A stretch of 64,000 nt of DNA from Flagellimonas olearia (GTDB lineage Bacteria; Bacteroidota; Bacteroidia; Flavobacteriales; Flavobacteriaceae), in NCBI RefSeq assembly GCF_009184425.1, contig NZ_WELG01000002.1:744001-808000 (forward strand), given 5' to 3'. The position numbers were made by a program, and so were the translations under genes. Positions 43,923 through 53,104 of this stretch are shown one piece after another. Positions within the stretch are counted from its first letter, which is position 1. Each line of letters begins with the position of its first letter. The notes under the pieces were generated by a model. The model was given only the letters and a program-made list of their open reading frames with translations. It had not been told where the DNA came from and searched no databases.

Positions 43923-46121
43923 ATGGACTACAAAAGACCTATTCGGGCTACAGGAATTCTTCTCCCCCTTATCTTTTCCCTTCTAGGCGTTTCTATTGTA
44001 ATGGGGCAATCCAAAAAAGCAAAGGAACAGATAAAAGCTACATACAACCAAGGAAAAATGGCAACGCTGATTTCCGAAATGGAACAGGAGCATCAATCCA
44101 AGACCTTGAAAATAAACCAGCTTCTTCAATCCAATAAAGGATGGAAGAAATCTGAAAAATCGGTTAACGGAGGCCATATAGCCCTTAAGGATATCGGTTC
44201 CGATGGCACTCCACTTTACTATACGACTTTGAGCGATCCATCGACCAAGACAGCAAGGGCCTATACGTTGTATGCAGATGGCCTTATGAACCTTGGCTTG
44301 AACGGCACTGGAATGCAAGTAGGGGTTTGGGATGCCGGGGTGGCATTGACCAGCCATCAGGAGTTTGATTCTAGGGCCATGAATTCGGATAACACGGACG
44401 AAGTAAGCCTACATGCCACTTTGGTGACCGGAAATCTTATCGCATCCGGGGTGGAGCCTAGTGCAAAGGGAGTGGCGTATGGCGCACAGGCCATGACCCA
44501 CGATTGGACCCGTGACAAAATCGAAGTGGCCGAAGCGGCTGCCAATGGACTTTTGTTGAGCAACCATTCCTACGGAATACTTTCAGACCGGGTGCCAGAC
44601 TGGTACTTTGGGTCTTACATAAAAGTTTCCCAGGATTGGGACCGAATCATGTACAACGCACCTTACTATTTAATGGTGACAGCTGCGGGGAACAATCAGA
44701 AATCGTATGACAACGCCACTCCAAATTTTGGTAGCACAGCGGACGGCTTTGACCTTTTGCTTGGGTTTACGGTAGCCAAGAATGGACTCACCATAGCAGG
44801 TGCCAATACTGAAATTGGTAGCAAAGGCGAATTGAAGGAGGCTACGGTTGCTGGGTACAGCAGCTTTGGTCCTGTGGATGACGGCCGTATAAAACCAGAT
44901 TTGGCCGGGGATGGATCCAATATTCTTTCGGCTAGTTCCGAAACCAATTCCAGCTACCAACTTTCTGCCGGGACTTCCATGGCGGCGCCAGGGGTTACCG
45001 GATCTCTTTTGTTGTTGCAGCAATATCATGAAGAGCTGTATGGTTCTTATATGAAAGCGGCTACCTTGAAAGGTCTTGCCCTGCATACTGCGGATGATGT
45101 AAATGACCAAGGTCCCGATTACAAAATGGGCTGGGGGGTAATGAACGCCAAGACGGCTGCCGAGGTATTACAGAATAAAGAGTTTACTGCCTTGATCAAT
45201 GAAGAAAGCTTGACCAATGGAGAAACCTTTTCCATTACGGTTACGGCCAATGGTACGGAGCCTCTAATGGCTTCCATTTCCTGGACCGACCCTGAGGGAA
45301 ATTACATCAATAGGGGAGAGTTGAACAATGCCACCGCTGCTCTTACCAACGATTTGGACATCAGGATCACCAAGTCTGGAGAAACCTACTATCCATGGAA
45401 ATTGAATCCTGCCAAGGCCAACAACGCGGCCACAAAAGGAGATAATACAGTGGATCCCTATGAGCGAATTGAAATAGGAAACTCCAACGGACAATATACC
45501 ATCACGGTTACCCATAAGGGTAATCTGACCAATGGGTTCCAAGATTTCTCATTGATTGTTTCCGGGGCGCAGGTTTCGCAGTGTTCCATTGAAACGCCAT
45601 CCAATGTGGAATTGATTTCATCCACGGATACAAGTTCGACCATTTCATGGTCCAATGCGAATGAAACTCTTTTTGAGGTTCAGTATAAGGCCATTGACAA
45701 GGATGAATGGACTACTGAACTTCTTTGGGACAATCAATTTGAACTCTCCCATTTGGAAGTCGGGACGGTGTATGAATCCCGAATCCGTTCTATTTGTACC
45801 GAAAATGCGGTTTCTGAATTTTCAGAACTCTTCCAGTTCGAATTCAATGGAGAAGATACAGAAGCAATGGTGTATGAGCCTTTGACCTATGCCCAAGATT
45901 TTCAAATACAGGTGTATCCCAATCCTGCAGTAAATTATTTGGCCCTACAATCGGAATTGTCCCCGGATGCCGAATATTCCATAGTGACCACATCTGGGAA
46001 CATCATTGAAAGGGGAAAAGTGGCAGGAACCATCAATGTCTCTGCACTGGCTTCCGGTCTATATGTTTTGGTGGTACAGGATTATGCCGGTATCAGAAGC
46101 ACCAAATTTTACAAAAACTAA
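43923..46121 (+). CDS. Secreted S8 (subtilisin-like) serine protease with T9SS type A tail
   Basis: The 732-residue protein has a signal peptide (FSLLGVSIVMGQ end near 29), a pro-region, and a subtilase domain with Asp about 137 in VGVWDAGV, His about 164 in SLHATLVTG and Ser about 352 in SAGTSMAAPG. Then come a proprotein-like beta domain, one fibronectin type III domain (about 545-640) and a C-terminal type A sorting domain (IQVYPNPAVNYL ... GLYVLVVQD). The last marks it as cargo of the type IX secretion system, exported to the cell surface or medium. The usual HGT motif is HAT here. Confidence 0.93.
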   Translation: MDYKRPIRATGILLPLIFSLLGVSIVMGQSKKAKEQIKATYNQGKMATLISEMEQEHQSKTLKINQLLQSNKGWKKSEKSVNGGHIALKDIGSDGTPLYYTTLSDPSTKTARAYTLYADGLMNLGLNGTGMQVGVWDAGVALTSHQEFDSRAMNSDNTDEVSLHATLVTGNLIASGVEPSAKGVAYGAQAMTHDWTRDKIEVAEAAANGLLLSNHSYGILSDRVPDWYFGSYIKVSQDWDRIMYNAPYYLMVTAAGNNQKSYDNATPNFGSTADGFDLLLGFTVAKNGLTIAGANTEIGSKGELKEATVAGYSSFGPVDDGRIKPDLAGDGSNILSASSETNSSYQLSAGTSMAAPGVTGSLLLLQQYHEELYGSYMKAATLKGLALHTADDVNDQGPDYKMGWGVMNAKTAAEVLQNKEFTALINEESLTNGETFSITVTANGTEPLMASISWTDPEGNYINRGELNNATAALTNDLDIRITKSGETYYPWKLNPAKANNAATKGDNTVDPYERIEIGNSNGQYTITVTHKGNLTNGFQDFSLIVSGAQVSQCSIETPSNVELISSTDTSSTISWSNANETLFEVQYKAIDKDEWTTELLWDNQFELSHLEVGTVYESRIRSICTENAVSEFSELFQFEFNGEDTEAMVYEPLTYAQDFQIQVYPNPAVNYLALQSELSPDAEYSIVTTSGNIIERGKVAGTINVSALASGLYVLVVQDYAGIRSTKFYKN

Positions 46122-46203
46122 TGTCTATGGACATTTAATCAAAATTTAATAGAGTCCAAGACAAGAAGGGCAAAGTGGATCATAAAGCTCTTTCTATTGC
46201 CCA

Positions 46204-46917
46204 TCATACTTTTTTGATTTCATCCTGGGAAAGCAACTCCTCGTTCCGTAACCTCAGAAATACCTGGGCCGTGGTCACCACATCCAATTCGCAATAGGAG
46301 ATGATCCTATCAATATCCTTGTCCTTGTAGTAGACATCTTTTACCATACTGCCATCCATGTCCTCTTTAGGAGACGGAATCCCGAGAATGTGGGCCAGTA
46401 GTTTTAAAGAGGTGTAGTGTTTATAGTCTCCGAATTTCCAGAGTTCCATAGTGTCCAGATGGGGTACTTCCCATGGTTTTTTGCCGAACAAGTCCAATTT
46501 ATAAGGAAGGTTTATGCTGTTGATGACCATACGACGGGCAATGTAGGGAAAGTCGAACTCCTTGCCGTTGTGTGCGCACAGCAGATGTTTGGTTTGACTG
46601 AAATGGTCTTTCAGCAATTGTTTGAACTGTTTTAAGATGTGGGTCTCCTCCCCATGAAAGGAAGTTACCCTAAAGCTTCTGGTCTCTCCCTTGATGACAA
46701 AATACCCAACCGAAATGCAAACGATTTTTCCGAATTCGGCCCAAATTCCGGCCCGTTCATAAAAGTCCTCGGCACTGATTTCGTCCTTTCGTTGGTATTG
46801 TGTTTTTTGCTCCCAGAGCAATTGTGTTTTTTCATCCAAATTGGGGAAACTCGGATTTTGGGGTACGGTCTCGATATCCAAAAAGAGGATATTCTCTAGG
46901 TTAAGTTTATAAAGCAT
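46204..46917 (-). CDS. Predicted 3'-5' exonuclease (DEDDy, PolB-exonuclease-like)
   Basis: The 237-residue protein has the DEDD exonuclease motifs: Exo I LFLDIETVP (Asp14 and Glu16), Exo II in AHNGKEFDFPYIARR and Exo III as YCELDVVTTAQVF, where Tyr four residues before the Asp makes it DEDDy type. Such proteins resemble the proofreading domain of family B polymerases but stand alone. The substrate is unknown. It is the last gene of the long minus-strand run, 9 bases after ogt. Confidence 0.88.
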   Translation of the reverse strand: MLYKLNLENILFLDIETVPQNPSFPNLDEKTQLLWEQKTQYQRKDEISAEDFYERAGIWAEFGKIVCISVGYFVIKGETRSFRVTSFHGEETHILKQFKQLLKDHFSQTKHLLCAHNGKEFDFPYIARRMVINSINLPYKLDLFGKKPWEVPHLDTMELWKFGDYKHYTSLKLLAHILGIPSPKEDMDGSMVKDVYYKDKDIDRIISYCELDVVTTAQVFLRLRNEELLSQDEIKKV

Positions 46918-46926
46918 GGTAGCGTA

Positions 46927-47397
46927 TTAAAAAAGAGTGGTCTGCTTTGCAGGACTCTCATGTTCCAATAACCATTTTTTTCTATGCAGTCCACCTGCAT
47001 ATCCAGTGAGGTCTCCGTTGGTCCCAATGACGCGATGACAGGGAACCACAATCCAAAGAGGATTTTTGCCATTGGCCGAGGCTACTGCACGAATGGCTTT
47101 TACATCGCCTAGTCTTTTGGAAAGTTCCAAATAAGAAATGGTTTTTCCAAATGGGATTTCAAGAAGGGCATCCCAAACCTTTTTTTGAAAATCGGTTCCG
47201 GAAGGATTCAGTTTTAGGTCAAATCCCTTTCGGGAACCCTCAAAATATTCCTTGAATTGGTAGACGGCATCTTCCAACACTTCAGGAATTATACCAATAG
47301 GTTTTATTTCATCAAACACAGACACGGAAGCAAGCCCATTCTCATCACCTTGAAATTCCGCATAACCTATAGGTGTTTGTAAATAAGTAGTTTCCAT
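46927..47397 (-). CDS. ogt: Methylated-DNA--protein-cysteine methyltransferase
   Basis: This suicide enzyme removes alkyl groups from O6-alkylguanine in DNA. The 156-residue protein has the active site IVVPCHRVIG (Cys about 120) with the upstream LEIPFGKTISY and RAVASANGKNPL segments. Length and motifs fit the single-domain Ogt type. Its ATG overlaps the stop of the CNNM gene by one base (TAATG), so translation is coupled. Confidence 0.95.
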   Translation of the reverse strand: METTYLQTPIGYAEFQGDENGLASVSVFDEIKPIGIIPEVLEDAVYQFKEYFEGSRKGFDLKLNPSGTDFQKKVWDALLEIPFGKTISYLELSKRLGDVKAIRAVASANGKNPLWIVVPCHRVIGTNGDLTGYAGGLHRKKWLLEHESPAKQTTLF

Positions 47398-48518
47398 TAT
47401 TCTACCTCATCTTCATCTTCAATAATGCCCAAACGTTGAGCGCGTTTGTGCCAATTCTTTCTGGCCAGGGATTGAAGGTCTTCCACGTTGTCACTTTCAT
47501 CCATGATCTCCAATCCAAGAAGCGTTTCAATCACATCCTCCATGGTCACTAACCCACTTACCGAACCATATTCGTCCACCACTAAGGAAACATGCTCCCG
47601 TTGCTTCACCAACCTGTCAAATAATTCAGGAATGGGCTTGGTTCTATTGGTAACCAAGATTTCGCGCTTTAATTCTGAAAGCGTCTGACTACCTTTTTTA
47701 TTGATGATAGCTTCCATAAGCTCATCTTTAAGGAAAAAGCCCGTGATGTTGTCCATGCGATCTTTGTAGAGCGGAATCCTTGAAAAACGCAAAGGACGGT
47801 TCGCATCAAAAAATTCCTTGATGGTCATGTCCTCCGAAGCTATTTTCATTACTGTTCTTGGCGTCATCACATCCTTGGCCAATATCTCATCAAACTTGAG
47901 GAGGTTCTTGATAACCTTGGATTCCGATTCATGAAAAACGCCTTCTTCATGGGCAATTTCGGTCATGGCGGTAAAATCTTCGCGGCTCAGTACACTGCCA
48001 TGCTCTCCCTTGGCTCCAATTAACTTGGTGAATAGTTGTAATATCCATAGTAATCCGGTCCATTTAAGGGCAAATACCATCGTGCTAAGGGCTTTGCTGG
48101 TAAAGTTGGCCAATTGTTTCCAATAGGTGGCCCCAATGGTCTTGGGAATGATTTCCGAAGCCACCAAGATCAAGATGGTCATTAGGGTGGACACAATTCC
48201 TACCATGAGGTCTTCCGTAAACTCAAACCCTAGTATGCTTTGCTTTGTGGTCCCGTAAAGATCGGCATAGGCCACCTTGGCCTGTACCCCCACCAATATG
48301 GCGCCAACGGTATGGGCAATGGTGTTGAGGGTAAGAATGGCGATCAACGGTTTGTCCACATCTTTCTTTAGAGCCTCCAAGGTGCCGGCATATTCCTTGC
48401 CTTCCTGCTTTTTCAAGTTGATGAAGGTTGGTGTGATGCTCAGGAGTACCGCCTCCAAAATGGAGCATAAAAAGGAAAAGAAGATGGAAATAACGGCATA
48501 GAATACTAGTAGTCCCAT
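47397..48518 (-). CDS. CNNM/HlyC-CorC family membrane protein with CBS pair
   Basis: The 373-residue protein has an N-terminal DUF21 (CNNM) membrane domain with about four helices (LEAVLLSITPTFI, LTLNTIAHTVGAILVG, ILVASEIIPKTIGA) and a central tandem CBS pair (DVMTPRTVMKI, VSLVVDEYGSVSGLVTMEDVIETLLG). Family members transport or sense Mg2+ or related cations. It lacks the usual C-terminal CorC_HlyC domain, ending soon after the second CBS. Expected to sit in the inner membrane. Confidence 0.9.
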   Translation of the reverse strand: MGLLVFYAVISIFFSFLCSILEAVLLSITPTFINLKKQEGKEYAGTLEALKKDVDKPLIAILTLNTIAHTVGAILVGVQAKVAYADLYGTTKQSILGFEFTEDLMVGIVSTLMTILILVASEIIPKTIGATYWKQLANFTSKALSTMVFALKWTGLLWILQLFTKLIGAKGEHGSVLSREDFTAMTEIAHEEGVFHESESKVIKNLLKFDEILAKDVMTPRTVMKIASEDMTIKEFFDANRPLRFSRIPLYKDRMDNITGFFLKDELMEAIINKKGSQTLSELKREILVTNRTKPIPELFDRLVKQREHVSLVVDEYGSVSGLVTMEDVIETLLGLEIMDESDNVEDLQSLARKNWHKRAQRLGIIEDEDEVE

Positions 48519-48553
48519 AGTTTTATCTTAAGCTCCAAGTTACGGAATACGGT

Positions 48554-49861
48554 TTAATTTTTAGATGAAATGGATTGCGCCTTGTAGAATACATCCTGCA
48601 GGGCTGTACGGATATTCAGTCGGTATAATTGGCTATGTTCCCTTGAAGGATACACCCTGTTGGACAGAAATATGTATACCAGTTTGTTATCTGGGTCGGC
48701 CCAAACAAAGGTCCCTGTAAATCCTGAATGCCCAAAACTGTTGGGACTGGACAAGGGAGAGGGATAGGCTTTTTCCAAAGTACGTTCAGAGTTGTCTAGC
48801 AATGGCTTGTCGAAACCGAGTCCCCTTCGGTTATCGTTATCGGGATATTGGACCCTACCAAACTCTTTAACCACTTCCTTGGAGATAATTTGCTTGTCTC
48901 CTATGGCACCATAATTTTCATAAAACATCATGATTTTGGCCAAGTCATCCGCGCTGCCAAACAAACCGGCATTTCCGGATACCCCACCTTTAAGGGAGGC
49001 GTTTTCATCATGGACCCAACCTTTGACGAAGGTTTTTCTGAACACACTGTCGTTTTCTGTAGGGACAATGTCATTGACATAGTTCTTTTTGCTAGGGTTG
49101 TAACCCAAAGTGTAACAGCCCAAAGGTTTATAGAAATTCTGATCCAGATAAGTTTCGTAGTCTACACCTGTAAGTTGTTCTATCAATCTCGGATAGATAA
49201 GGAAGGTAAGCCCTGAGTACACGTATTTTTTTTCATCGGAAACCTTAGACCTATCGATCATGCGGTTCATTTTTGCTTCAAAGCGATCGCTGATGAATAG
49301 GTTCTCATACACTTGTTGCTGAAATTTTTCACTTGGGGTGTCCCTGACAAATCGCCGCTTTATCTTCCCGTTCTTCCGCATGACTTTCTCCAAGAAGACA
49401 ATGTAGGGCACCAAACCGGCCTGGTGACTCAAAATTTCACGAAGGGTCAAATCTTTTTTATCCTTATGTTTTTTCCATGAGGGCCAGTAGTTGCTAAATG
49501 GGACATCCAAATCAAGTTTGCCTTCGTCCACCAATTTCATCAAAGCAGGCAATGGCCCCAAGATTTTAGTAACGGATGCCAAATCGTAGAGGTCGTTCAG
49601 GGCAACGGGTTGCACACTATCATAGGTGTGGTATCCGTATGCCTTGTGGAAGACAACGGTATCGTTTTTGGCGACCAACACTTGGGCGCCTGGGAAGGCT
49701 TGGTCTTTTATGCCAAGTTCCATGATGGAATCCACTTTTTGGTTGATGTAGGCTTCATCCAATCCCAATTTTGAGGGAAGGGCATGAATTAGATTTTGTT
49801 GGGCAAGAAGGCTGGTTGAAACAAAAAGAAAACAAAAACAGAATGCAAAGAGGTTTTTCAT
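48554..49861 (-). CDS. Serine hydrolase, class C beta-lactamase/esterase family
   Basis: The 435-residue exported protein has a signal peptide (FAFCFCFLFVSTSLLA) and the beta-lactamase fold: SxxK as SVTK (Ser about 96, Lys 99), a tyrosine motif in YVYSGLTF and HSG in GHSGFTGTFVW. The type covers beta-lactamases, D-alanyl peptidases and esterases; the natural substrate is unknown. It follows hemB by 38 bases and precedes the CNNM gene by 35, so it may belong to the same long transcript. Confidence 0.9.
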   Translation of the reverse strand: MKNLFAFCFCFLFVSTSLLAQQNLIHALPSKLGLDEAYINQKVDSIMELGIKDQAFPGAQVLVAKNDTVVFHKAYGYHTYDSVQPVALNDLYDLASVTKILGPLPALMKLVDEGKLDLDVPFSNYWPSWKKHKDKKDLTLREILSHQAGLVPYIVFLEKVMRKNGKIKRRFVRDTPSEKFQQQVYENLFISDRFEAKMNRMIDRSKVSDEKKYVYSGLTFLIYPRLIEQLTGVDYETYLDQNFYKPLGCYTLGYNPSKKNYVNDIVPTENDSVFRKTFVKGWVHDENASLKGGVSGNAGLFGSADDLAKIMMFYENYGAIGDKQIISKEVVKEFGRVQYPDNDNRRGLGFDKPLLDNSERTLEKAYPSPLSSPNSFGHSGFTGTFVWADPDNKLVYIFLSNRVYPSREHSQLYRLNIRTALQDVFYKAQSISSKN

Positions 49862-49899
49862 GAGTTAGTTAGTATGGTTGGTTGTACGTATTTTTTGAA

Positions 49900-50889
49900 T
49901 CATCCCAAGGTACGGATAAAGTCTTTAGCAAAATAACTGGCAATGATGCTTGCTCCCGCCCGTTTAATGGCAGTCAATTGTTCCAGCATTACGGCATCAT
50001 GGTCTAGCCAGCCTTTTTCCGCGGCCGCTTTGATCATGGCGTATTCCCCGGATACTTGATAAACGGCAATGGGCACATCCACTTCATTTTTTATATCCCG
50101 AACAATGTCCAGATAGGGTAGACCCGGCTTTACCATCACAATATCGGCACCTTCATCTATGTCCATTTGGGTTTCGCGGATGGCCTCCAGCCTATTGGCA
50201 AAATCCATTTGATAGGTCTTTTTGTCCTTGGGCACGTTGGCAATATCCACAGGAGCTGAATCCAGGGCATCCCGGAACGGACCGTAATAGGCACTGGCAT
50301 ATTTGGCGGAATAGCTCATGATCCCTGTATTTTGGAACCCCTCATCTTCCAATGCTTCCCGAATGGTGAGGATACGCCCATCCATCATATCGCTGGGGGC
50401 CACAAAGTCGGCTCCAGCCTGCGCATGGGATACGCTCATTTCGGCCAAAACCTCTGCAGTTTCGTCATTGAGGATCTGCCCTTCGGCCACAATCCCATCA
50501 TGGCCATAGGATGAGAACGGGTCCAACGCCACATCGGTCATCACCAACATCTGTGGGCAGGCATTTTTGACGGTCTTTATCGCCCTTTGCATCAATCCAT
50601 TTGGGTTGATGGCCTCTGTACCTTTGTTGTCTTTAAGTTTTTCATCGACCTTAACAAAAAGCAACACGGAGCAAAGTCCCATTTTCCAAAGTTCTTTGAC
50701 TTCTTTTTCCAGATTGTCCAAACTCAACCTAAAATAATTGGGCATGGAAGCAATTTCTTCTTTGACACCTTTGCCTTCCACCACAAAAAGGGGCACTAGA
50801 AAGTCGTCTGGGGTCACCAAAGTTTCCCGAACCAATCTTCGGATGGACTCGGAGGCACGTAGTCTTCTATTTCTGATCAATGGATACAT
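49900..50889 (-). CDS. hemB: Porphobilinogen synthase HemB (delta-aminolevulinate dehydratase)
   Basis: HemB joins two 5-aminolevulinate molecules into porphobilinogen. The 329-residue protein shows the Schiff-base Lys regions SYSAKYASAYYGPFR and VMVKPGLPYLD. The metal-site segment is TDVALDPFSSYGHDG, with Asp/Ala instead of the Cys triad of zinc enzymes, so it is the Mg2+-using type. It is part of the minus-strand heme run, 8 bases after the phzF-like gene. Confidence 0.96.
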   Translation of the reverse strand: MYPLIRNRRLRASESIRRLVRETLVTPDDFLVPLFVVEGKGVKEEIASMPNYFRLSLDNLEKEVKELWKMGLCSVLLFVKVDEKLKDNKGTEAINPNGLMQRAIKTVKNACPQMLVMTDVALDPFSSYGHDGIVAEGQILNDETAEVLAEMSVSHAQAGADFVAPSDMMDGRILTIREALEDEGFQNTGIMSYSAKYASAYYGPFRDALDSAPVDIANVPKDKKTYQMDFANRLEAIRETQMDIDEGADIVMVKPGLPYLDIVRDIKNEVDVPIAVYQVSGEYAMIKAAAEKGWLDHDAVMLEQLTAIKRAGASIIASYFAKDFIRTLG

Positions 50890-50897
50890 ACTGATAT

Positions 50898-51686
50898 TTA
50901 AATTTCAATTTCACCGGATAGGTAGGGAGCCACTTTGCCGGAAATTTTCACCCGGCCCCCTAAATATTCACAGATTAAGTCCCCTCCTCGTTTGGAGAGC
51001 TGTTTGGCGGTCATTTTGCTTTTGCCCAACACTTCGTACCAATACGGGGTAAGTGACGTGTGTGCCGACCCTGTAACGGGATCTTCAGGAATGCCACATT
51101 GTGGGGCGAAGAATCGGGAGATGAAATCCACTTCTTGGCCCGGTGCCGTAACAATTACCCCTCTACAATCCAACTGGTTCAACAAATGCAGGTTGGGAGT
51201 AATGGCCTCCACTTCTTGTTGGGAGCTGTAGACCATCATAAAATCCGTTTTTCCCTTAAAGGTTTTTATTGGAGTCAGCCCAATGGCATTGTCCAATTCC
51301 CTATTGTTCCGAATGGCCACTATTGGGTCGGTGGGAAAATCCAAGGTCATCCAGCCATTGGTAGTTTTTTCCACGTTCAATTCCCCACTTCTGGGAGAAT
51401 AAAACCGAATGGTTTTTTCGTTGTGATTGTAATAGTTGAACAGAACATATGCCGTGGCCAAAGTGGCATGGCCGCATAAATCAACCTCGGTTTCTGGAGT
51501 GAACCAACGTAACTCATACCCCTTATCTTTACGAACAGCAAATGCAGTTTCGGCCAGATTGTTTTCTTCTGCGATACTTTGCATAAGAGACGTGTCGAGC
51601 CACGCTTCCAAAATGCAAACTGCTGCAGGATTACCACCGAAAGGATGATCGGTAAAAGCATCGACCTGATATATTTTCTGTTTCAT
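50898..51686 (-). CDS. PhzF family isomerase/epimerase-like protein
   Basis: The start at 51686 gives MKQKIYQVDAFTDHPFGGNPAAVC, the PhzF signature with the conserved Gly-Asn-Pro-Ala. The two-fold repeat fold follows: the catalytic Glu in NNLAETAFAV, the C-terminal repeat in GIPEDPVTGSAH. Members act as isomerases or epimerases; in phenazine pathways PhzF isomerises DHHA, but most homologs have unknown substrates. It sits between hemF and hemB, 27 and 8 bases apart, although no heme step needs it. A 6-codon longer frame is rejected. Confidence 0.92.
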   Translation of the reverse strand: MKQKIYQVDAFTDHPFGGNPAAVCILEAWLDTSLMQSIAEENNLAETAFAVRKDKGYELRWFTPETEVDLCGHATLATAYVLFNYYNHNEKTIRFYSPRSGELNVEKTTNGWMTLDFPTDPIVAIRNNRELDNAIGLTPIKTFKGKTDFMMVYSSQQEVEAITPNLHLLNQLDCRGVIVTAPGQEVDFISRFFAPQCGIPEDPVTGSAHTSLTPYWYEVLGKSKMTAKQLSKRGGDLICEYLGGRVKISGKVAPYLSGEIEI

Positions 51687-51713
51687 GGGTTTGGTTTCAA
51701 ACAAAGCTACACA

Positions 51714-52616
51714 TTAAACCCAATTTTTTGGATGTTGCAGCACCTCAATTAATTGTTCTTCTTGACTCCCTTTTTCCGGATGATGGTCATACCTCCATTG
51801 CACATGGGGAGGGAGACTCATCAAAATACTCTCGATGCGGCCATTGGTGCGCAGACCAAAGAGCGTTCCTTTATCATGAACCAGATTAAATTCTACATAT
51901 CTTCCCCGTCTAATTTCCTGCCAATCCCGCTGTTCTTGGGAATAGGGCAGCTCTTTTCTTTTTGTAACGATTGGTACATAGGCATCCAAAAAACTATCCC
52001 CAACCTCGGTGACATAGTTATACCAATCTTCCATGGTCATGGTTTCCGTTGCTTTGCAATAGTCAAAAAAGAGACCGCCAATCCCCCTTGCCTCATTACG
52101 ATGGGTATTCCAGAAATAGTCATCGCATCTCTTTTTATAAGTGGGATAAAATTCTGGATTATGGGCGTCACAGGCATTTTTACAGGTTCGGTGAAAATGT
52201 TGGGCATCTTCCTCAAACAGATAATAGGGGGTCAGGTCCTGACCGCCACCAAACCATTGGTTCACGATATCCCCATTTTTATTGTACATCTCAAAATAGC
52301 GCCAGTTGGCATGTACGGTAGGTACCATGGGACTCTTGGGATGGATGACCAAACTGAGTCCACAGGCAAAAAAATCCGCATCTTCCACACCAAAATACTG
52401 CTGCATGCTTTTGGGAAGTTCACCGTATACTTTGGAAATGTTCACCCCACCCTTTTCAAATACATTTCCATTTTCAATGACACGGGTCCTTCCACCACCG
52501 CCTTCGGGGCGTTTCCAAATGTCCTGTTGAAATTTGGCTTTTCCATCCACCTCTTCAAGTTTTGTGGTGATGGTATCTTGTAGTTTCTGGATATAATCGT
52601 AGAATTTGTCCTTCAT
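51714..52616 (-). CDS. hemF: Oxygen-dependent coproporphyrinogen III oxidase HemF
   Basis: HemF decarboxylates two propionates of coproporphyrinogen III with O2, giving protoporphyrinogen IX. The 300-residue protein has the family features: FFACGLSLVIHPKSPMVPTVHANWRYFE, WFGGGQDLTPYY, RGIGGLFFDY and RGRYVEFNLVHDKGT with LPPHVQWRYDH. Its ATG overlaps the stop of the preceding DUF6973-like gene by 4 bases. Being O2-dependent, it points to aerobic heme synthesis. Confidence 0.96.
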   Translation of the reverse strand: MKDKFYDYIQKLQDTITTKLEEVDGKAKFQQDIWKRPEGGGGRTRVIENGNVFEKGGVNISKVYGELPKSMQQYFGVEDADFFACGLSLVIHPKSPMVPTVHANWRYFEMYNKNGDIVNQWFGGGQDLTPYYLFEEDAQHFHRTCKNACDAHNPEFYPTYKKRCDDYFWNTHRNEARGIGGLFFDYCKATETMTMEDWYNYVTEVGDSFLDAYVPIVTKRKELPYSQEQRDWQEIRRGRYVEFNLVHDKGTLFGLRTNGRIESILMSLPPHVQWRYDHHPEKGSQEEQLIEVLQHPKNWV

Positions 52617-53104
52617 TGATCGAGTATATGTATGAATTGTGTTTTTAAGCTTGCAAGCTTGGTATTAGAATCGATTTTGACCGAAACCAGGGTCATGGAT
52701 TTCAACAGTTCAATGATTTCACTTTCCGTTTTTTCGGGATTTTCCCGAAATACCAACCTTCCCACGGCATTGTTATGAAAATCCATAGTTTTGGCCAATT
52801 CTGTATTTGGAAAAGCGTGTTCATGCCAATCCGTAATTTTTTCTGCCCACTGCAAAACGGAATCCTTGTCGTGCCGTATTCGAAAACATCTTTTGGCAAT
52901 CAAATAGTTCCAAAGGGCATGTCTGAATGCATTGGCTGGACCATTTTCATGATGTAATCGGCCATAGTTGTCCGCTGATATGCGGATGCAATCCTTGGTG
53001 GCTCGAATCGTAGGTACAATGAAAAGCGGGTGACTCATCCCAATGAATATAACTTTAAGTATATTTTTAAAGTCTACCCGTTTCAGTACCGCTATTGGGT
53101 TCAC
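52613..53104 (-). CDS. DUF6973-like protein inside the heme operon
   Basis: The 163-residue protein contains [15 protein letters not shown] preceded by HENGPAN and followed by WHEHAFPN and DFHNNAVGR; the many His, Asn and Arg residues suggest a metal- or cofactor-related helical fold of the DUF6973 kind. The exact family name is a tentative call. It overlaps hemE by 4 bases on one side and hemF by 4 on the other (ATGA-type), so translation is coupled to both. A role in heme synthesis or iron handling is inference. Confidence 0.6.
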   Translation of the reverse strand: MNPIAVLKRVDFKNILKVIFIGMSHPLFIVPTIRATKDCIRISADNYGRLHHENGPANAFRHALWNYLIAKRCFRIRHDKDSVLQWAEKITDWHEHAFPNTELAKTMDFHNNAVGRLVFRENPEKTESEIIELLKSMTLVSVKIDSNTKLASLKTQFIHILDQ

